DNA of 64,000 nt from Chenopodium formosanum (GCA_024500155.1 CM044858.1:30646786-30710785); one strand, 5' to 3'; positions 44,641 through 57,165 are shown, numbered from the stretch's first letter. Numbers and translations are program-made. The notes: generated from the sequence alone by a model not told the origin.

Positions 44641-44709
44641 CATACCCGTATTTATAAAGATATCGGCATTACCCTTGATGTCGGTCCGTTTATCATATCT
44701 CCCCATACA
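44641..44709. repeat. Right copy of 455-bp repeat, end part
   Basis: CATACCCGTATTTATAAAG to CCCCATACA, matching 17637-17705. Directly outside lies GGTGT, the word that also precedes 17251. Confidence 0.8.
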
Positions 44710-44714
44710 GGTGT

Positions 44715-45120
44715 GAGTGATAAAATTCATAAAGTTTGCTCAAGTAAAAAGCAAATTCCATATTTATCCTTAAATAACTAGTTGAGATTACTTAATTATT
44801 ATCATTTGAAAAGCAATTTTGTTCCTCAATGTTAGCAACTGGGGCTCCCTCATAAAGAAAACCAAAATCACACCCTACTCAATATATTTTGACTTGAATA
44901 AGGCCGATGTATGATTTAACTTAACCCATCATGATTCAAACTCACGTCGAAACTAGAGATGGCAATCTCCAATCCGAATCCCAAAATTAATAATCAGTAT
45001 CCGACTTCGTTTAATATATCCGACTCCGAACCAGAGGAGGGTCAGAGTCGGTGTCTATTTAGAATATGACTTATCCAATCAGATTCCGACTTTTCTATGT
45101 ACTTATATATTTTTTATTCA
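44715..45120. other. Short gene-free spacer
   Basis: AT-rich. At about 44985-45075 the words ATCCGACTTC, GACTCCGAACC and CAGAGTCGG resemble, in inverted form, the TCGAAGTCGGATCAGG / CAGAGTCGGATTC words at 47630-47700. The 45121-47615 elements may therefore have landed in one older repeat. Confidence 0.4.
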
Positions 45121-46221
45121 GAAATTTTCACTTTTGCTTCCAGCAAAACACATGCATTTCACTTTTGCTACTGGAGAAAATTTTAATTTTATTTTGCTAC
45201 CATACAAAAGCAAATTTGTTAAAAATTGCTACCACTTAACACTTTCAGACTTTCAGTTAGTAATTCCGTTAGTGTACCCTCACTATAACCTGCCGGCCAC
45301 CACTCCTTCCTTAGCCACCTTAACTACCTCCCCATCAGCCACCAAAAAAAATTTAAAAAAAAATTAAAAAAACCAGCCCCTCCCATTAGCCACCCCCTCT
45401 GCCGACGGGCGGCGCCAACGACCCCATCCCACACCCTTTCCCCCACCAACGCAGCCCAACCCCTCCCTTTTCCCCTTCTCGCTGCCCCGATCCCAGCCAC
45501 CACACCGAAACCAATATTATTATAACCAACAAACAAATTTCACAAAACCCAAAAAGTTTATTCAATCTTCAATTTCAATTCAATGGCAGATTGTTATACA
45601 ATCGAGCAGAAGGTCAAATTATGGAGGGAGTTGATATTTTGATCTGATTCCAGACCCAATTTTTAATTTGATATCTTCAACAAGACTTTTTATGCAAAAT
45701 CATTATGTTGTTGTCTTCTTGTTTTGAAGAGATTTGCGACAATAGTTTCTGAGGTTGAAGAAGAAGCTCCTTCAGCATGCTGTTAATTATGAAGAACCGA
45801 GCTCGAAACCGGAGTGGTGATTGTGGGTTCATCAGAGAAACGCCAAGAGGACAAAGGAGAAAGATTAATATGTGCACGGTGATTGCGGTTTTGGTGTGGT
45901 GGTTGGGGTTGGGGTAGCAAGAAGGGGAAAAAGGAGGGGGCTGGGCTGCGTTGGTAGGGGAAAACGTGTGGAAGGGGTCGCCGGCGGGAAGAGTGGCTGA
46001 TGGGAGGGGTTGGGCTTTTGTGTTTTTTTTTTAATTTTTTATTTTAATTTTATTATTTTTTATTTTTTTTAATTAAACTTAATGGAACTCTAACAGATTC
46101 CGTTAAGTGGTAGCAATTTTTAGCAAACTTGTTTTTGTATGGTAGTAAAATAAAATTAAAATTTTCTTCGGTAGCAAAAGTAAAATGCATGTGTTTTGCT
46201 GGAAGCAAAAGTGAAAGTTTC
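45121..46221. mobile_element. Fold-back (long-TIR) DNA element
   Basis: The outer 150 bp are inverted copies: CACTTTTGCTTCCAGCAAAA with CACATGCATTT at the left, AAATGCATGTG with TTTTGCTGGAAGCAAAAGTG at the right. TGCTACCACTTAAC and GTTAAGTGGTAGCA follow further in. Complementarity continues into the GC-rich interior (CAGCCCCTCCCATTAGCCAC against GTGGCTGATGGGAGGGGTTG), so about 300 bp per arm can pair. Only the central part at about 45510-45890 is unpaired. It has no recognised gene and no clear target duplication. Confidence 0.8.
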
Positions 46222-46284
46222 ATTTTTATTATTCAAATATATGAATTAATAGGTCTTTGAACTTGATTATATATGGGTTGCTAT

Positions 46285-47615
46285 CAATATCACAACTTTT
46301 TGTATGCGGCCTACTATACCGTGCAGCAGGGATTACTCGAGTTTCTCGATCAGGGGTTACTTGAGTTTCTTGTTTAGGGATTACTCGAGTTTCTCGGTTA
46401 GAACTGGCAAACAGGTCATTTAGGTCGGGTTCTGGTCGGGTCCATTCGGGTCGGGTCAAGTTCGGGTCAGCACATGTTCGGGTCGAGTCGGGTCAATTTC
46501 GGGCTAGCACTTCTGGTCAAGTTCGGGTCGTGTTAGTTTGGGTCAGGATAGTTCGGGTTGAGTCAATTTTTAGGATCAATTTTTGGGTCAATTTCGGGTC
46601 GGGTCAATCTCGGGTCGAGTTAATTTGGGTCGGGTTTATTCGAGTTAAGTTTGTGTTGGGTCACCAAAATAAAATAACTATAAAAAAATTGTTGGAAAAT
46701 TAACGTAAAATCTTAAAAAAAATAAAATAAAAATCGTGAGTACCTATTACTTAGGAAAGAAAGAAGCCCAAACTAAATAATTCACCATTTCACCCTTAAA
46801 AGCTCAAATAAATGAACTCTAATGGACCTATTCACTTAGGTTCGGGTCAATTCGGGTCAGGTCGGGTCACTACGGGTCGGGTTGATTAGGGTCAATCAAT
46901 TCGGGTAAAAATTGGGTCGGGTCACTTCGGGTTTCGGGTCATTTCAGGTCGGGTCAAGTTTGGGTTTCGGGTCAATTTCAGGTCAGGTCATTCGGGTTGG
47001 GTCACTTCAGGTCATCGGGTAATGTTCGGGTCAGCTCCATTTCGGTTCGAGTCGGGTTAGTTCGGGTTCGGGTCATTTTCGGGTCAACTTTCGAGTTACG
47101 GGTCAGGTCATTCGGGTCAGGTCAATCGGGTCGGGTTAGGATTTCCAAGTCTATATCTCGGTCGGGGGTTACTCAAGTGGGTTACTCTGACCGAACTCCG
47201 TAAGTAACCCCCGACCGAATTACTCGAGTAACCCCTGACCGAACTGCTTGACTAACCCTGATTGAACTCCTTAAATAATCATATCCCAGACGAGGTAACT
47301 CAAGTAACCCATGACCGAGTAATCCCTTAAGTAACCCCTAACCAAGTAGCTCGAGTAATACTTGACCGAGTAACCCCTGATCAGTAACTCCTCGAATAAC
47401 CCTTAACCTAGTAACCCCTCGAGTAATACTTGACCGAGTAACCCCTAACCCAGTAACCCCTCGAGTAACCCCTGTCCAACCCCTCAAGTAACCCCTGACT
47501 AAATAACTCGAGTAACCCCTGACTGAATAACTCGGGTAACCCTAAAAAAAAAACTCGAGTAACCCTTGCCGAATGGTATGGCCTGATGCACCAAAAAGTT
47601 CCTGATTAATAATTG
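46285..47615. mobile_element. TIR-like element with GGGTC array core
   Basis: AACTTTTTG.ATGCGGCC...GGGATTACTCGAG at the left mirrors CTCGAGTAACCC...GGCCTGATGC.CCAAAAAGTT at the right. The arms themselves are degenerate tandem copies of a CTCGAGTAACCCCTGACCGA word (right arm 47160-47570) and its inverse (left arm 46320-46405). The core at 46430-47130 is hundreds of bases of TCGGGTC/TTCGGGTCA words. No coding region is seen. Confidence 0.6.
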
Positions 47616-48180
47616 GGTCAAAATTAGATTTAAAGTCGAAGTCGGATCAGGACGAAGTCGGAGGATGGAAATTTAAGTCGAATCAGAGTCGGATTCTCAA
47701 AGTCAGAGGCGGAGACCGAGGCAAAGACAAATTAAAAATCCTTCATCTTGTAGGTTCAGAGTCGGATTTAGTTAATCCGATCTATCCCTAGTCGAAACTG
47801 AATTCATTTCGCGTTTTGAGTCCGAGTAAAACCAACTTGATATGCCATATATTAATCTGACTTTAATCAATATAAACTTGATTAAACTGATCATTCTAAT
47901 TTAGAACAATCAAAATCATAACCTATCTAATTGGCACGCTCAAAAACTTAATTATGTTACTGTTATATAATGTAACGTTTAAATAGGGTGAATTGTACAA
48001 TTGCTTCGAATAAGTCATTGAACAAAGTTTGAACATAATATTATAACTAGGGACAATTGACCCGTTGTTTTGAACTCGTGATAAGATATGTATTTGTTTT
48101 AATTATGATTTCTTTTTTTAATAAAATTCAATTTGTAAAAATAAGATGTGTTTCTGTCCCTTCCACAACCATATCTTATG
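47616..48180. other. Gene-free spacer
   Basis: AT-rich with AGTCGGA words at the left and no recognisable gene. It borders the first TA microsatellite. Confidence 0.45.
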
Positions 48181-48197
48181 TATACATATACATGTGT

Positions 48198-48198
<1 letters not shown>

Positions 48199-48279
<81 letters not shown>
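48199..48279. repeat. (TA)n microsatellite
   Basis: About 80 bp of uninterrupted TA at the left border of the next element. Confidence 0.95.
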
Positions 48280-48281
<2 letters not shown>

Positions 48282-49110
48282 CCCAATCTTATATAAGAAC
48301 CAATCTCAGCCTTTATTTGTTTTGATCTAACCATCTAAAATGATTCTTTAATAATAACATTTCTTTAATTTTTAAATTTTGTATTTAGAACATATAAAAA
48401 AAATTTAGAACATAGAAAAAAATTTAGAACATAGGTAAAATTTTAAAACATAAGCAGAAAAAATTTAGAACATAGGTAAAATTTTAGAATATAAACAAAA
48501 ACAATTTAGAACATAAGCAGAAAATTTTAGAAAATAAGAAAAATAACTTCATAGATAGCAAAATTTAGAACATAAGCAACCAAAAACGTTAGAATATAAG
48601 AAAAATAATTTAGGACATAAGTTGAAAAAAATGATTTATTGCATAGGTAAGAATTAATAACATAAGCTGAAAATATAATTTTGAACATAGGAAAAAATTT
48701 AGAATATAAGCTGAAAAATTAATTAGAACATAGGAACAAATTTAGAACATAATCTAAAAAACAATTTAGAACCCTGAAATTAATTGAATCATAAGTAGAA
48801 AAAATTTGGAATATAGAAAAAATTTTAGAACATAAGCTGAAAAAATAATTTAGAACATAGGAAAAAATTTTGAACATAAGCTGAAAAAATAATTTAGAAC
48901 ATAAGAACACATTTAAAACATAATCTAAAAAAAAATTTGGAACATTGGAAAAAATTTGGAGCATAAGTAGAAAACTTTTAGAAAATATGAAAATTTTTAG
49001 AACATAAATAGAAAAAAATTTAGAACATAAGAAAAAGTTTAGAACATAAAATGCTATTACATAAGAAAAGGGTTCTTATATAAGGAGGGGTTCTTACCGG
49101 ATCCCTTCCC
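48280..49110. mobile_element. TA-bordered TIR element Z, filled with TTTAGAACATA repeats
   Basis: Between two TA arrays. The left end has CTTATATAAGAACC and the right end has GGTTCTTATATAAG, then TTACCGGATCCCTTCCC before the TA array. The body from 48385 to 49050 is a loose tandem array of (A/G)AAAATTTAGAACATAAG words in one orientation. The right terminus matches that of element Y (CACCGGATCCCTCCCC), so the two are related. No coding region is seen. Confidence 0.65.
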
Positions 49111-49127
49111 TATATATATATATATAC

Positions 49128-49173
<46 letters not shown>

Positions 49174-49221
49174 GTATGTATATATATATGTATATATGTA
49201 TGTGTGTGTATATATATATAC

Positions 49222-49289
<68 letters not shown>

Positions 49290-49353
49290 ATATATACATA
49301 TACATATATATATATATACATATACATATATATATATATGTATATGTATATAT

Positions 49354-49448
<95 letters not shown>
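49111..49448. repeat. (TA)n/(TATG)n microsatellite
   Basis: 338 bp of TA with interspersed TG/CA steps. Long YIYIYI frames here are artefacts. Confidence 0.95.
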
Positions 49449-49451
<3 letters not shown>

Positions 49452-52400
49452 GAGGGCTCTTGTGAGAACACCTCCCTTATGTGAGAACACTCTCTTATGT
49501 GAGAATAAATCTGGGTCGTTGATTAGATCTAATCCAACCGCAAAAAACATGCCATTAGTAATGGCAATTTCGTAATTTCGTTTGCTGAACCCTCCTCCTT
49601 CCTCTTTCATGTTGTTCTTTCTCTCTCTAAAAATTTCTGCAGCTTTTTCTCTCTCTCCCTCTACATACTCCTATTTCATATACCTCTTTGGTTGTCTCTC
49701 TCTCTCCTCCATTGAAGGAGCTTTTAAGCTTTCTTTCCTCCATTGAAGGAGCTTCGCTCTAAGCTATCTCTCCTCCATTGAAGCCACTTCTAATTAAGGT
49801 AATCATCATAAATCAATTTCACAATCTAGGGTTTAAATCAATATGTATAATTTCAAATTTGGGTCTACTTTTCAATTATTTAATTTTTTAACATTATCTT
49901 TTTAGTTTGATGTGTTCAATTCTTCATTCGATTTATGAGTTATAGATAATTTCCAGGCATTAATGGATGTTCAGGAAATTATTTAATTAATTTCACATTT
50001 TTATATTTTTGATGTTCTAAATATTTGGTTTTGTGTTCTGAAATTAGTGGATTTGTGTTTGTTTATGTAAATTAGGTTTTGATAAATTTGATTCTATCTT
50101 TATAATTAATTATACTCAAATGGAAACATTTTATTGTTTGATAAATCTCTTTTCGGTGAATATTCTCGATGTGCTTTGTGTGAATTTCCTGAGCAAGACT
50201 CTCGGCATGATTGACAACCGATATTTGGAATATAAAAATTCTTTTTGGCACAAATACAACAACAAACCAAAAAACTTGGTAATATCTATCTGTCTCATTT
50301 ACTTGTGCTTAGAATCAGATATTCTAAACATTTATTTCAATGTTCTAATTCTTATATCACATGTACTAAAATTATACTCATATGTTCTAAATCAGTTGCT
50401 TTAAAAAAAATTCATGTTCCAAATAGTACTTATGCTCTTAACATGTTTACTTATACATTCTTAATATTTACCAGTTTTTTTGGAATTGTACTCCGTATGT
50501 CATTTTCTAATACTTTTTTTAATGTTTAATTTTTAGTTGAGGGCTTTTGCCGTGTTCTTGTCAACCAAGAGATCAAAATGCGATCAAGAGGTTTCTAGTT
50601 TCAAAACTAGGACATTAAAAAAATGAGTTAAAGAACCAATGGTAACAATGATAATTGCAGCGTGTTTTTGCTTAAACACATGGAAACATATCATGGTGAG
50701 AAAGATATACCAAGTGGGATAGTGGATCAAAATTGAATGATGTAATTTGTTTTATAGTATTACGCATGTTCATATGTTCTAAATTTTTATACATATGTTC
50801 TAAATTTAAACTCATAAGTTCCAAATTGTATAATGTAAGTAGCAGATTTAATTGAATCATGTAAGTTGTGTAAATCTATTTTTTTTTTATAATGATGTAA
50901 ATTAAAAAATGGGATAGCGGATACAAATGTCTAATGATTTTATCTTATTATATTGCAGATCGATCAAATGAAGAAATTGAGGGTGGATTTTTGTGCTAAA
51001 ATATTATCACACAAGGAAAATGAACTACATCATGAGATTACTTCAAGATCACGGAAATGGCGAAAGAAAATAATTTGTAATAAAATTTTAGAAATAGCAT
51101 GTAGAATTTTATATAGTATAATTATACTAAAACTATTTTTCTAAAAGGTTGTGTTCGAATATATAAGCTTGTCTTGTCTTTTTTGTGATCTACTTCATTG
51201 TTATGCATGCAAGAATATAAAAATACAATTTATTATATATTAATACTCATATGTTCCAAATTTTTATCCATATGCTATAAATATTAATGTGAAAATATAT
51301 AATGTTATATAAATTTTTATGTTCTAAATTGCTATTTAGAAATCCCCTTAGAACAAAAATATAGCACGTTATTGTAAAATATTAATCATATGTTCTAATT
51401 TTTTACCCATAAGCCCATAAGTTCTAAATTTTTATAAATTTGTTCTAAATTATTACTCATATGTTCTAAAATTTTAGCCTTATGTTCTAAATTATATCTT
51501 TATATATGTTTTAAATTATAACTCATATTTTTTATATTAAAACTCATATATTCCATTTTTTTTACTCATATCCTCCCACCCAAATACATCTGAATGAAAT
51601 TTAAAGTCATGCAGCACACCCTCCCACCAATTTAAATCATTATGGTCTAAATTTTAAATTTTGAAATCCCATCGAAAACATACAAAACACATATCATGAA
51701 TTAAAAAATAGTACTTATGTATTCAAGAACTAAGAATTTAAGTGATAAATTTTAATCATATGGTCTAAATTAAAATTTTGAAATCGCATCGGAAACATAC
51801 AACACACATGATTACTTATTATAACTCATATGTTCTAAATTTTTAGTCATATGTTCTAAATTTTTAGTCATATGTTCTAAACTTCAATACATACGAAGTA
51901 TATGTATTAAATTCAAACTATAATCATTTTTATACTACAAAAAAAAGTGTTATTCAATACACAGATTCAAAAAAATGTTCTAAAATCATTAAGTATTATC
52001 TAACTTTCTTTGGATAATTTTGAATATCATGGTGACTCAATTCCCCACAACATATGCTAGTAGCATTATTTTCAACATTACTTCTTGCATTCCTCTTAGC
52101 TTCCAAATTCAGCCTCAATCATTGAAGATTAATCACAAGGTCTTTGATATCTTCATCATTGCCCTCTGCCAAACTAACACAATCATGTTTTGAACAACCA
52201 CTCAAATGATTCAATATCTTCCTTTGCTATGAAACCAGCCGCAAAAGTGATGCAACTCTTGTGATGATCAACCCTTGTAAATGGAGTAAATGCCATGTTG
52301 CACTTGTTTAGAACAAGAAGATTAAATTTCATTACACACGAAATATAGCAGTACCTATTTAGAACACGTGATTAAATATTTAGAACATATGAGTAAAAAT

Positions 52401-54300
52401 TTAGAACACGTGATTAAATATTTAGAACATATGATTTAATATTTAGAACACGTGATTAACTCAGAACAGAAGACATTATTTAGAGAATAGATTTAAGGCT
52501 GAAGTTTACTTAATTATTTAGAGCATAAAGGTAATGAGTTTATAAAACATAATTTGGACCATTAGACTAAAACTTTATAATATTAAAAATAAATTTTACA
52601 ACATTAAAGCTTTGCACCCAACACGAGTGACTAATCTTTTTCTTGTTATTGAAATCTTGCCTTCCTTGCTTTGTCCTTCTTTATCATTTAGAATACTCTC
52701 AACAATAGGCTTTTTCTTCTCCTTGAAACCCTGTTTGTTGCATAAGACATATTGAAATGCCAATTTTTTCTTTGTATGCCTTTTACTGGTAGACTTCCTA
52801 GTGTTAAAACCAGCAGCAAGTGCATATGATTTATAAAATTCAACACCCTCATCAACACTATTAAATTTCATTCCTATTGCAGGTTTTAACTCATTGCGGC
52901 ACATAGGAAACCATTCTTTTGTTCCTCCGGGAGTTAATATAGGTACTACTGTAGGAGTAGTTGGCACACTTGCATTGGCATTAGAAACATTATCAAGTTG
53001 TTCGTTGTTGTTAATTATTTCTGCACAAAAGTAATTTTAACAAGTTAAAAAAAATTTAGAACAAATGAATAAAATTTTAGAACATATGATTTAATATTTA
53101 GAACACATGATTAAATCAGAACAGAAGACATTATTTAGAGCATAGATTTAAGACTAAAGTTTAATTAATTATTTACAGCATAATTTGGAACATTAGACTA
53201 AAACTTTAGAACACATGATCAAATATTTAGAACACATGATTTTAGACATCCCATTAGAAAAATCAAAACATGTTCCAAAATTTTACTCATTTGTTCTAAA
53301 ATCAAATGATCCAAATTATTTATCAAATTTCACTCATCAACATTCTCATTTATTACTTTCCGTTGTTTTCCTACCAACATGTTCTAATTTTATACACATA
53401 TGTTCCAATTTTATACACACATGTTCTAAAATTTTCAACCATGTTCTACGAATTTTGGAACATGTTGTACATAAAAACATCCAAGTTTATAAAAAAAATT
53501 GCTTCATTATTTGCTTGTTCATCCATAATTGTCAACCTAATATAATGAACCTGCAAAAATAAATTCAATCCAAGCAATTAAGTTTAATAAATTCCACATC
53601 AAAGTAAAAAGCACTCCACATAATCAAACATAAAGCAAACAAATGCTTGATGAAAATGGAACATAATCAAACATAAAGCAAACATAATCGAAAATCAAAC
53701 AAAATCGCAGCAAACAAAATCATAAGAATTAAAATTGCAGCAAACATAATCAAACAAAATCATATAGTAAATCGAACAAAATCGCAGCAAACATAATCAA
53801 ACAAAATCGCAGCAAAAAATTGAAGCAAAAAATCGAAAAATCGCATAAGAACACTAAAATTTTCCAGAACATTAAAATCGAAAATTAGAACATCAAATCT
53901 GTAAATTTTAACGAAAATACTAAATTAAGATCACTCATTACTAAAATTATAACAAAAATCCAACATTCAAACCATGAAATTCGAAAATTACTGACAAAAA
54001 TTAAGGAAAAATCTAACAGAACTTTTGTTGATTATTTACCCGAATAATCTATGAAGCTTGTTGATTCTTGCTATTGCTGAAATCTGACAAAAATCGAACG
54101 GAATTGTGTTCGAAATCCTTGAATCTCATTGAAATTGAAGCTCGTAGTTTCTTCACTCTGTTTTTCTGATTAACAAGTATATTGATGAAAAGTTTGGTTT
54201 TATTAGAGCCGTTGAGATCGTTTGATCCTAAGGCTTAGATTTGTTCTCATATATTAGAAATGTTCTCACATAAGAACCTATTCTCACCGGATCCCTCCCC
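49449..54300 (-). mobile_element. TA-bordered TIR element Y with FAR1/MULE-type gene relic
   Basis: The left end is GGGGAGGGCTCTTGTGAGAA and the right end, inverted, is GGGGAGGGATCCGGTGAGAA. Each is followed inwards by TTATGTGAGAACA-type repeats, and each abuts a TA array. Internal sequence contains many TCATATGTTCTAAAT words in the left half and their inverse in much of the right half. A transposase-like gene relic lies on the minus strand at 52020-53526. This is a Mutator-like element in its broad sense, probably once autonomous. Confidence 0.7.
52020..53526 (-). pseudogene. FAR1-domain / MULE transposase-like gene relic
   Basis: Going down the minus strand: a possible first coding exon with ATG at 53526 (MDEQANNEAI) after acceptor TTTTGCAG. 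Then an exon from 53020 (acceptor TTTTGTGCAG) to about 52596 encodes a FAR1-type zinc domain: PAIGMKFNSVDEGVEFYKSY, AGFNTRKSTSK, FQYVLCNKQGFKE, and ITRKRLVTRVGCKALM. At 52309-52185 a further piece reads KCNMAFTPFTRVDHHKS and DIESFEWLFKT, matching the MULE transposase domain around the (V/G)NHH..SF.W.F motif. The sequence between them is lost, and stops follow. FAR1/FHY3-related proteins derive from Mutator-like transposases. This could be the element's own transposase or a captured host FRS gene. Confidence 0.7.
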
Positions 54301-55039
<739 letters not shown>

Positions 55040-55044
55040 ATATG

Positions 55045-55808
55045 TACATGTACTAGATATATCAAGGATCACTATTATGGTGATAATAAGTTCATTCTAT
55101 AGGGTCGTCAATATCTGGTGCTAGATATGATAATTGATCTTTGGGTTAGTTAAATAGCCCAAATCCTTATAGAATGGATCCTATGAGGTCACACAAAAAG
55201 GGTATTGGGTTAAACAAGTAAGAGGCCCATGAATGGGCCTCATGAGATTATGACATACCATGTAGAGTGTTGGGCTAGAGTAGTGTGTTTAGGATAAGGG
55301 TTTTGGGCTTTTGACATAGGCTCTTATTTAGAGATGTGATCTATAAATAAGATCCATGCCTAGGGTTGCAAGTAAGCAGTAACAATCAACATACAGTAGA
55401 TTGTGAAAGAAGCAACGAAGCCCCAAAAACCCTAAACACTCTCCTCACTCACGGCCCTCCCCTCTCCCCTTCACGTCCGTACGTGCGGTGCCCCTCATGG
55501 TGGCTCGTGGTGTTCGTCGTGGTGGTTCATGGTTAGCTTGTGTCTCTCTTCTCCGTTGAAGGTTGATTGAAGCGTTCAGTCACGACTAACTAGCATTAGT
55601 GGAGGTTTAACTTGTGCCCGTGGACCAAGTAGAGGAATCACGCTTGGGGTTTTTTATTTCCTTTTGTTCTTGCTCGATCGCACGTGGAATCACGCTTCAA
55701 AGGTATAATTATGTGTTCTTTATGTGTTATGCAAAGATCCTTGGATTAGGTACTGTATGAATATGGTTCATGTTTATTTCCGCTGCGTAGTACCTATATT
55801 CTCCTACA
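55045..55808 (+). mobile_element. Solo LTR of a Copia element
   Basis: The 764-bp segment parallels the 21901-22648 LTR in order: ACTAGATATAT, GGATCCTATGAGGTCACACA, ATAAATA.GA, CACGCTTCAAAGGTAT.ATTATGTG, TTATTTCCGCTGCGTAGTAC, and CTCCTACA at the end. Microsatellite continues on both sides. ATATG occurs immediately outside each end (55040-55044 and 55809-55813) and may be the target duplication. No internal sequence remains. Confidence 0.8.
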
Positions 55809-55900
55809 ATATGTACATATATATGTATACATATGTACATATATATGTATATATATATGTACATATATATGTATACATGTATATATATGTATATATATAT

Positions 55901-56290
55901 ATAAGACCAAGTTATAATAAGAACCAAGCCTAAATTAAGAACTAGGAACTAATCTAGGCCCTTAAATCATGTTAATCGGAAAGCTCACATGCTTTCCGTG
56001 TCATTAATGACATTTTCGTAATATTTGAATGTTACAAACGATTCCCAGCTTCATTTCTAAAAAGTAAATGAAAAATTAGTGAAAGTAAATAAAATCAGTC
56101 ATAAAGTAAATGAAATTGTCTTAAAAGTTAAAAAAACTGGAAAAAAGTTTGAAAATCCGTGAAATTATGAAATTGACATTAATGAAAGCGGGTGAGGTGT
56201 GAGCCGTCAGATGGAGTACGATTGAAGGCTGAGATTGGTTCCTAGTTCCTATTATTCACCTTGGTTCTCACATGATCTCAATTCTATATA
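55901..56290. mobile_element. TA-bordered MITE W
   Basis: The left end ATAAGAACCAAGCC..AAGAACTAGGAACTAATCTAGGCC is mirrored at the right by GGCTGAGATTGGTTCCTAGTTCCTATT..CTTGGTTCTCAC. About 390 bp with no coding region. It lies directly after the TA array, like elements Y and Z. Confidence 0.65.
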
Positions 56291-56299
56291 GATATAGAG

Positions 56300-57165
56300 A
56301 AGGTTTTGTGTGAGACCGTTTCACGTGAGTCCGATTATAATGCACACAACCATCCCCTCCCGTTTTATCCTCGTCTCCGCCGATCTCCGACGTCTCGACC
56401 GCCACCACCACCTTTGCCCCAATCGTTTCATGCCCTTTTCCGTCAACGAGAAAACTTAGAAACCCGAATTCAAACCCGAACAACCCATCAATGAAAGACC
56501 CAAATTCCTACCTCTAAGGTTCAGTTCTTTGAAGGAAATAACCAAGGATATTCTCAGTGTTGTTTTGTCGCTTCTTAGTGTTTCATTCCCTTCTCTTTTG
56601 TTGTTGGGCTAAAAATTTGTTCATTTCCAGTCTCAAGGCTTGTTGTTGGAGTACTAATTTGTCTTTTGAAATTATAGTTGCTTTATATTTGCATCATGTT
56701 TGAGGGCTACTGTATGTATAATGTAATACAAGTACTTAGTTTACTGGTATGATTTTAATTTGTGTGGTGATTATGTATATTGTCATTGAAATTGGTGTGG
56801 TAATGGGTTCCATTAGCTGTTTTTTTCCTTCCTGCAAATTTGATCTCGGTTCCGTGCTCCGTGCTCATTTCCAGTTTTGTTCACCAGCTATTGTTTTCAT
56901 CTTTTTAGTATGATTAATATTGTCTAATATCTAATACTTATACATCAATATATGACTATTATAATCTAATTTCTGACCATTATAATCTAAAATCTGATAG
57001 TTATAATCTAATATCTGACTATTATAATAAGTTAATTTTCGTCAGGAATTAGCTATTTTTGATCATGAATAAAATCATTCTAGTCAGGAATAAGTTAACT
57101 TTCGTCAGGAATTAGATATTTTTCTGTTTCATAATCAGACTCACGTGAGTCCGTTCTACACAATA

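Larger units (their letters stand above)
17251..44709. mobile_element. Outer unit of the nested transposon stack, flanked by GGTGT
   Basis: The unit starts TGTTTCGG and ends CCCCATACA, with the same 5-bp word GGTGT immediately outside at 17246-17250 and 44710-44714. The first 455 bp (17251-17705) recur at its end as 20136-20510 plus 44641-44709, interrupted by a younger insertion. This reads as an LTR element with 455-bp LTRs. Against that, no convincing primer-binding site follows the left copy, and the sequence between the copies is itself homologous to the 3' part of a family-A-type LTR ending exactly where the right copy begins. An alternative is two tandem copies of a diverged 1.8-kb LTR, the second truncated. 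Confidence 0.5.

Noticed and set aside
46430..47130. GGGTC-rich array as interstitial telomere repeat
   Set aside because: The plant telomere unit is TTTAGGG. The words here are TCGGGTC variants without that unit.
48385..49050. Regularly spaced repeats resembling a CRISPR array
   Set aside because: The TTTAGAACATA words are degenerate, unevenly spaced and without unique spacers, in a plant nuclear context.
48057..49610. Long frames coding alternating Tyr-Ile
   Set aside because: They are translations of (TA)n microsatellites, open on both strands and in several frames.
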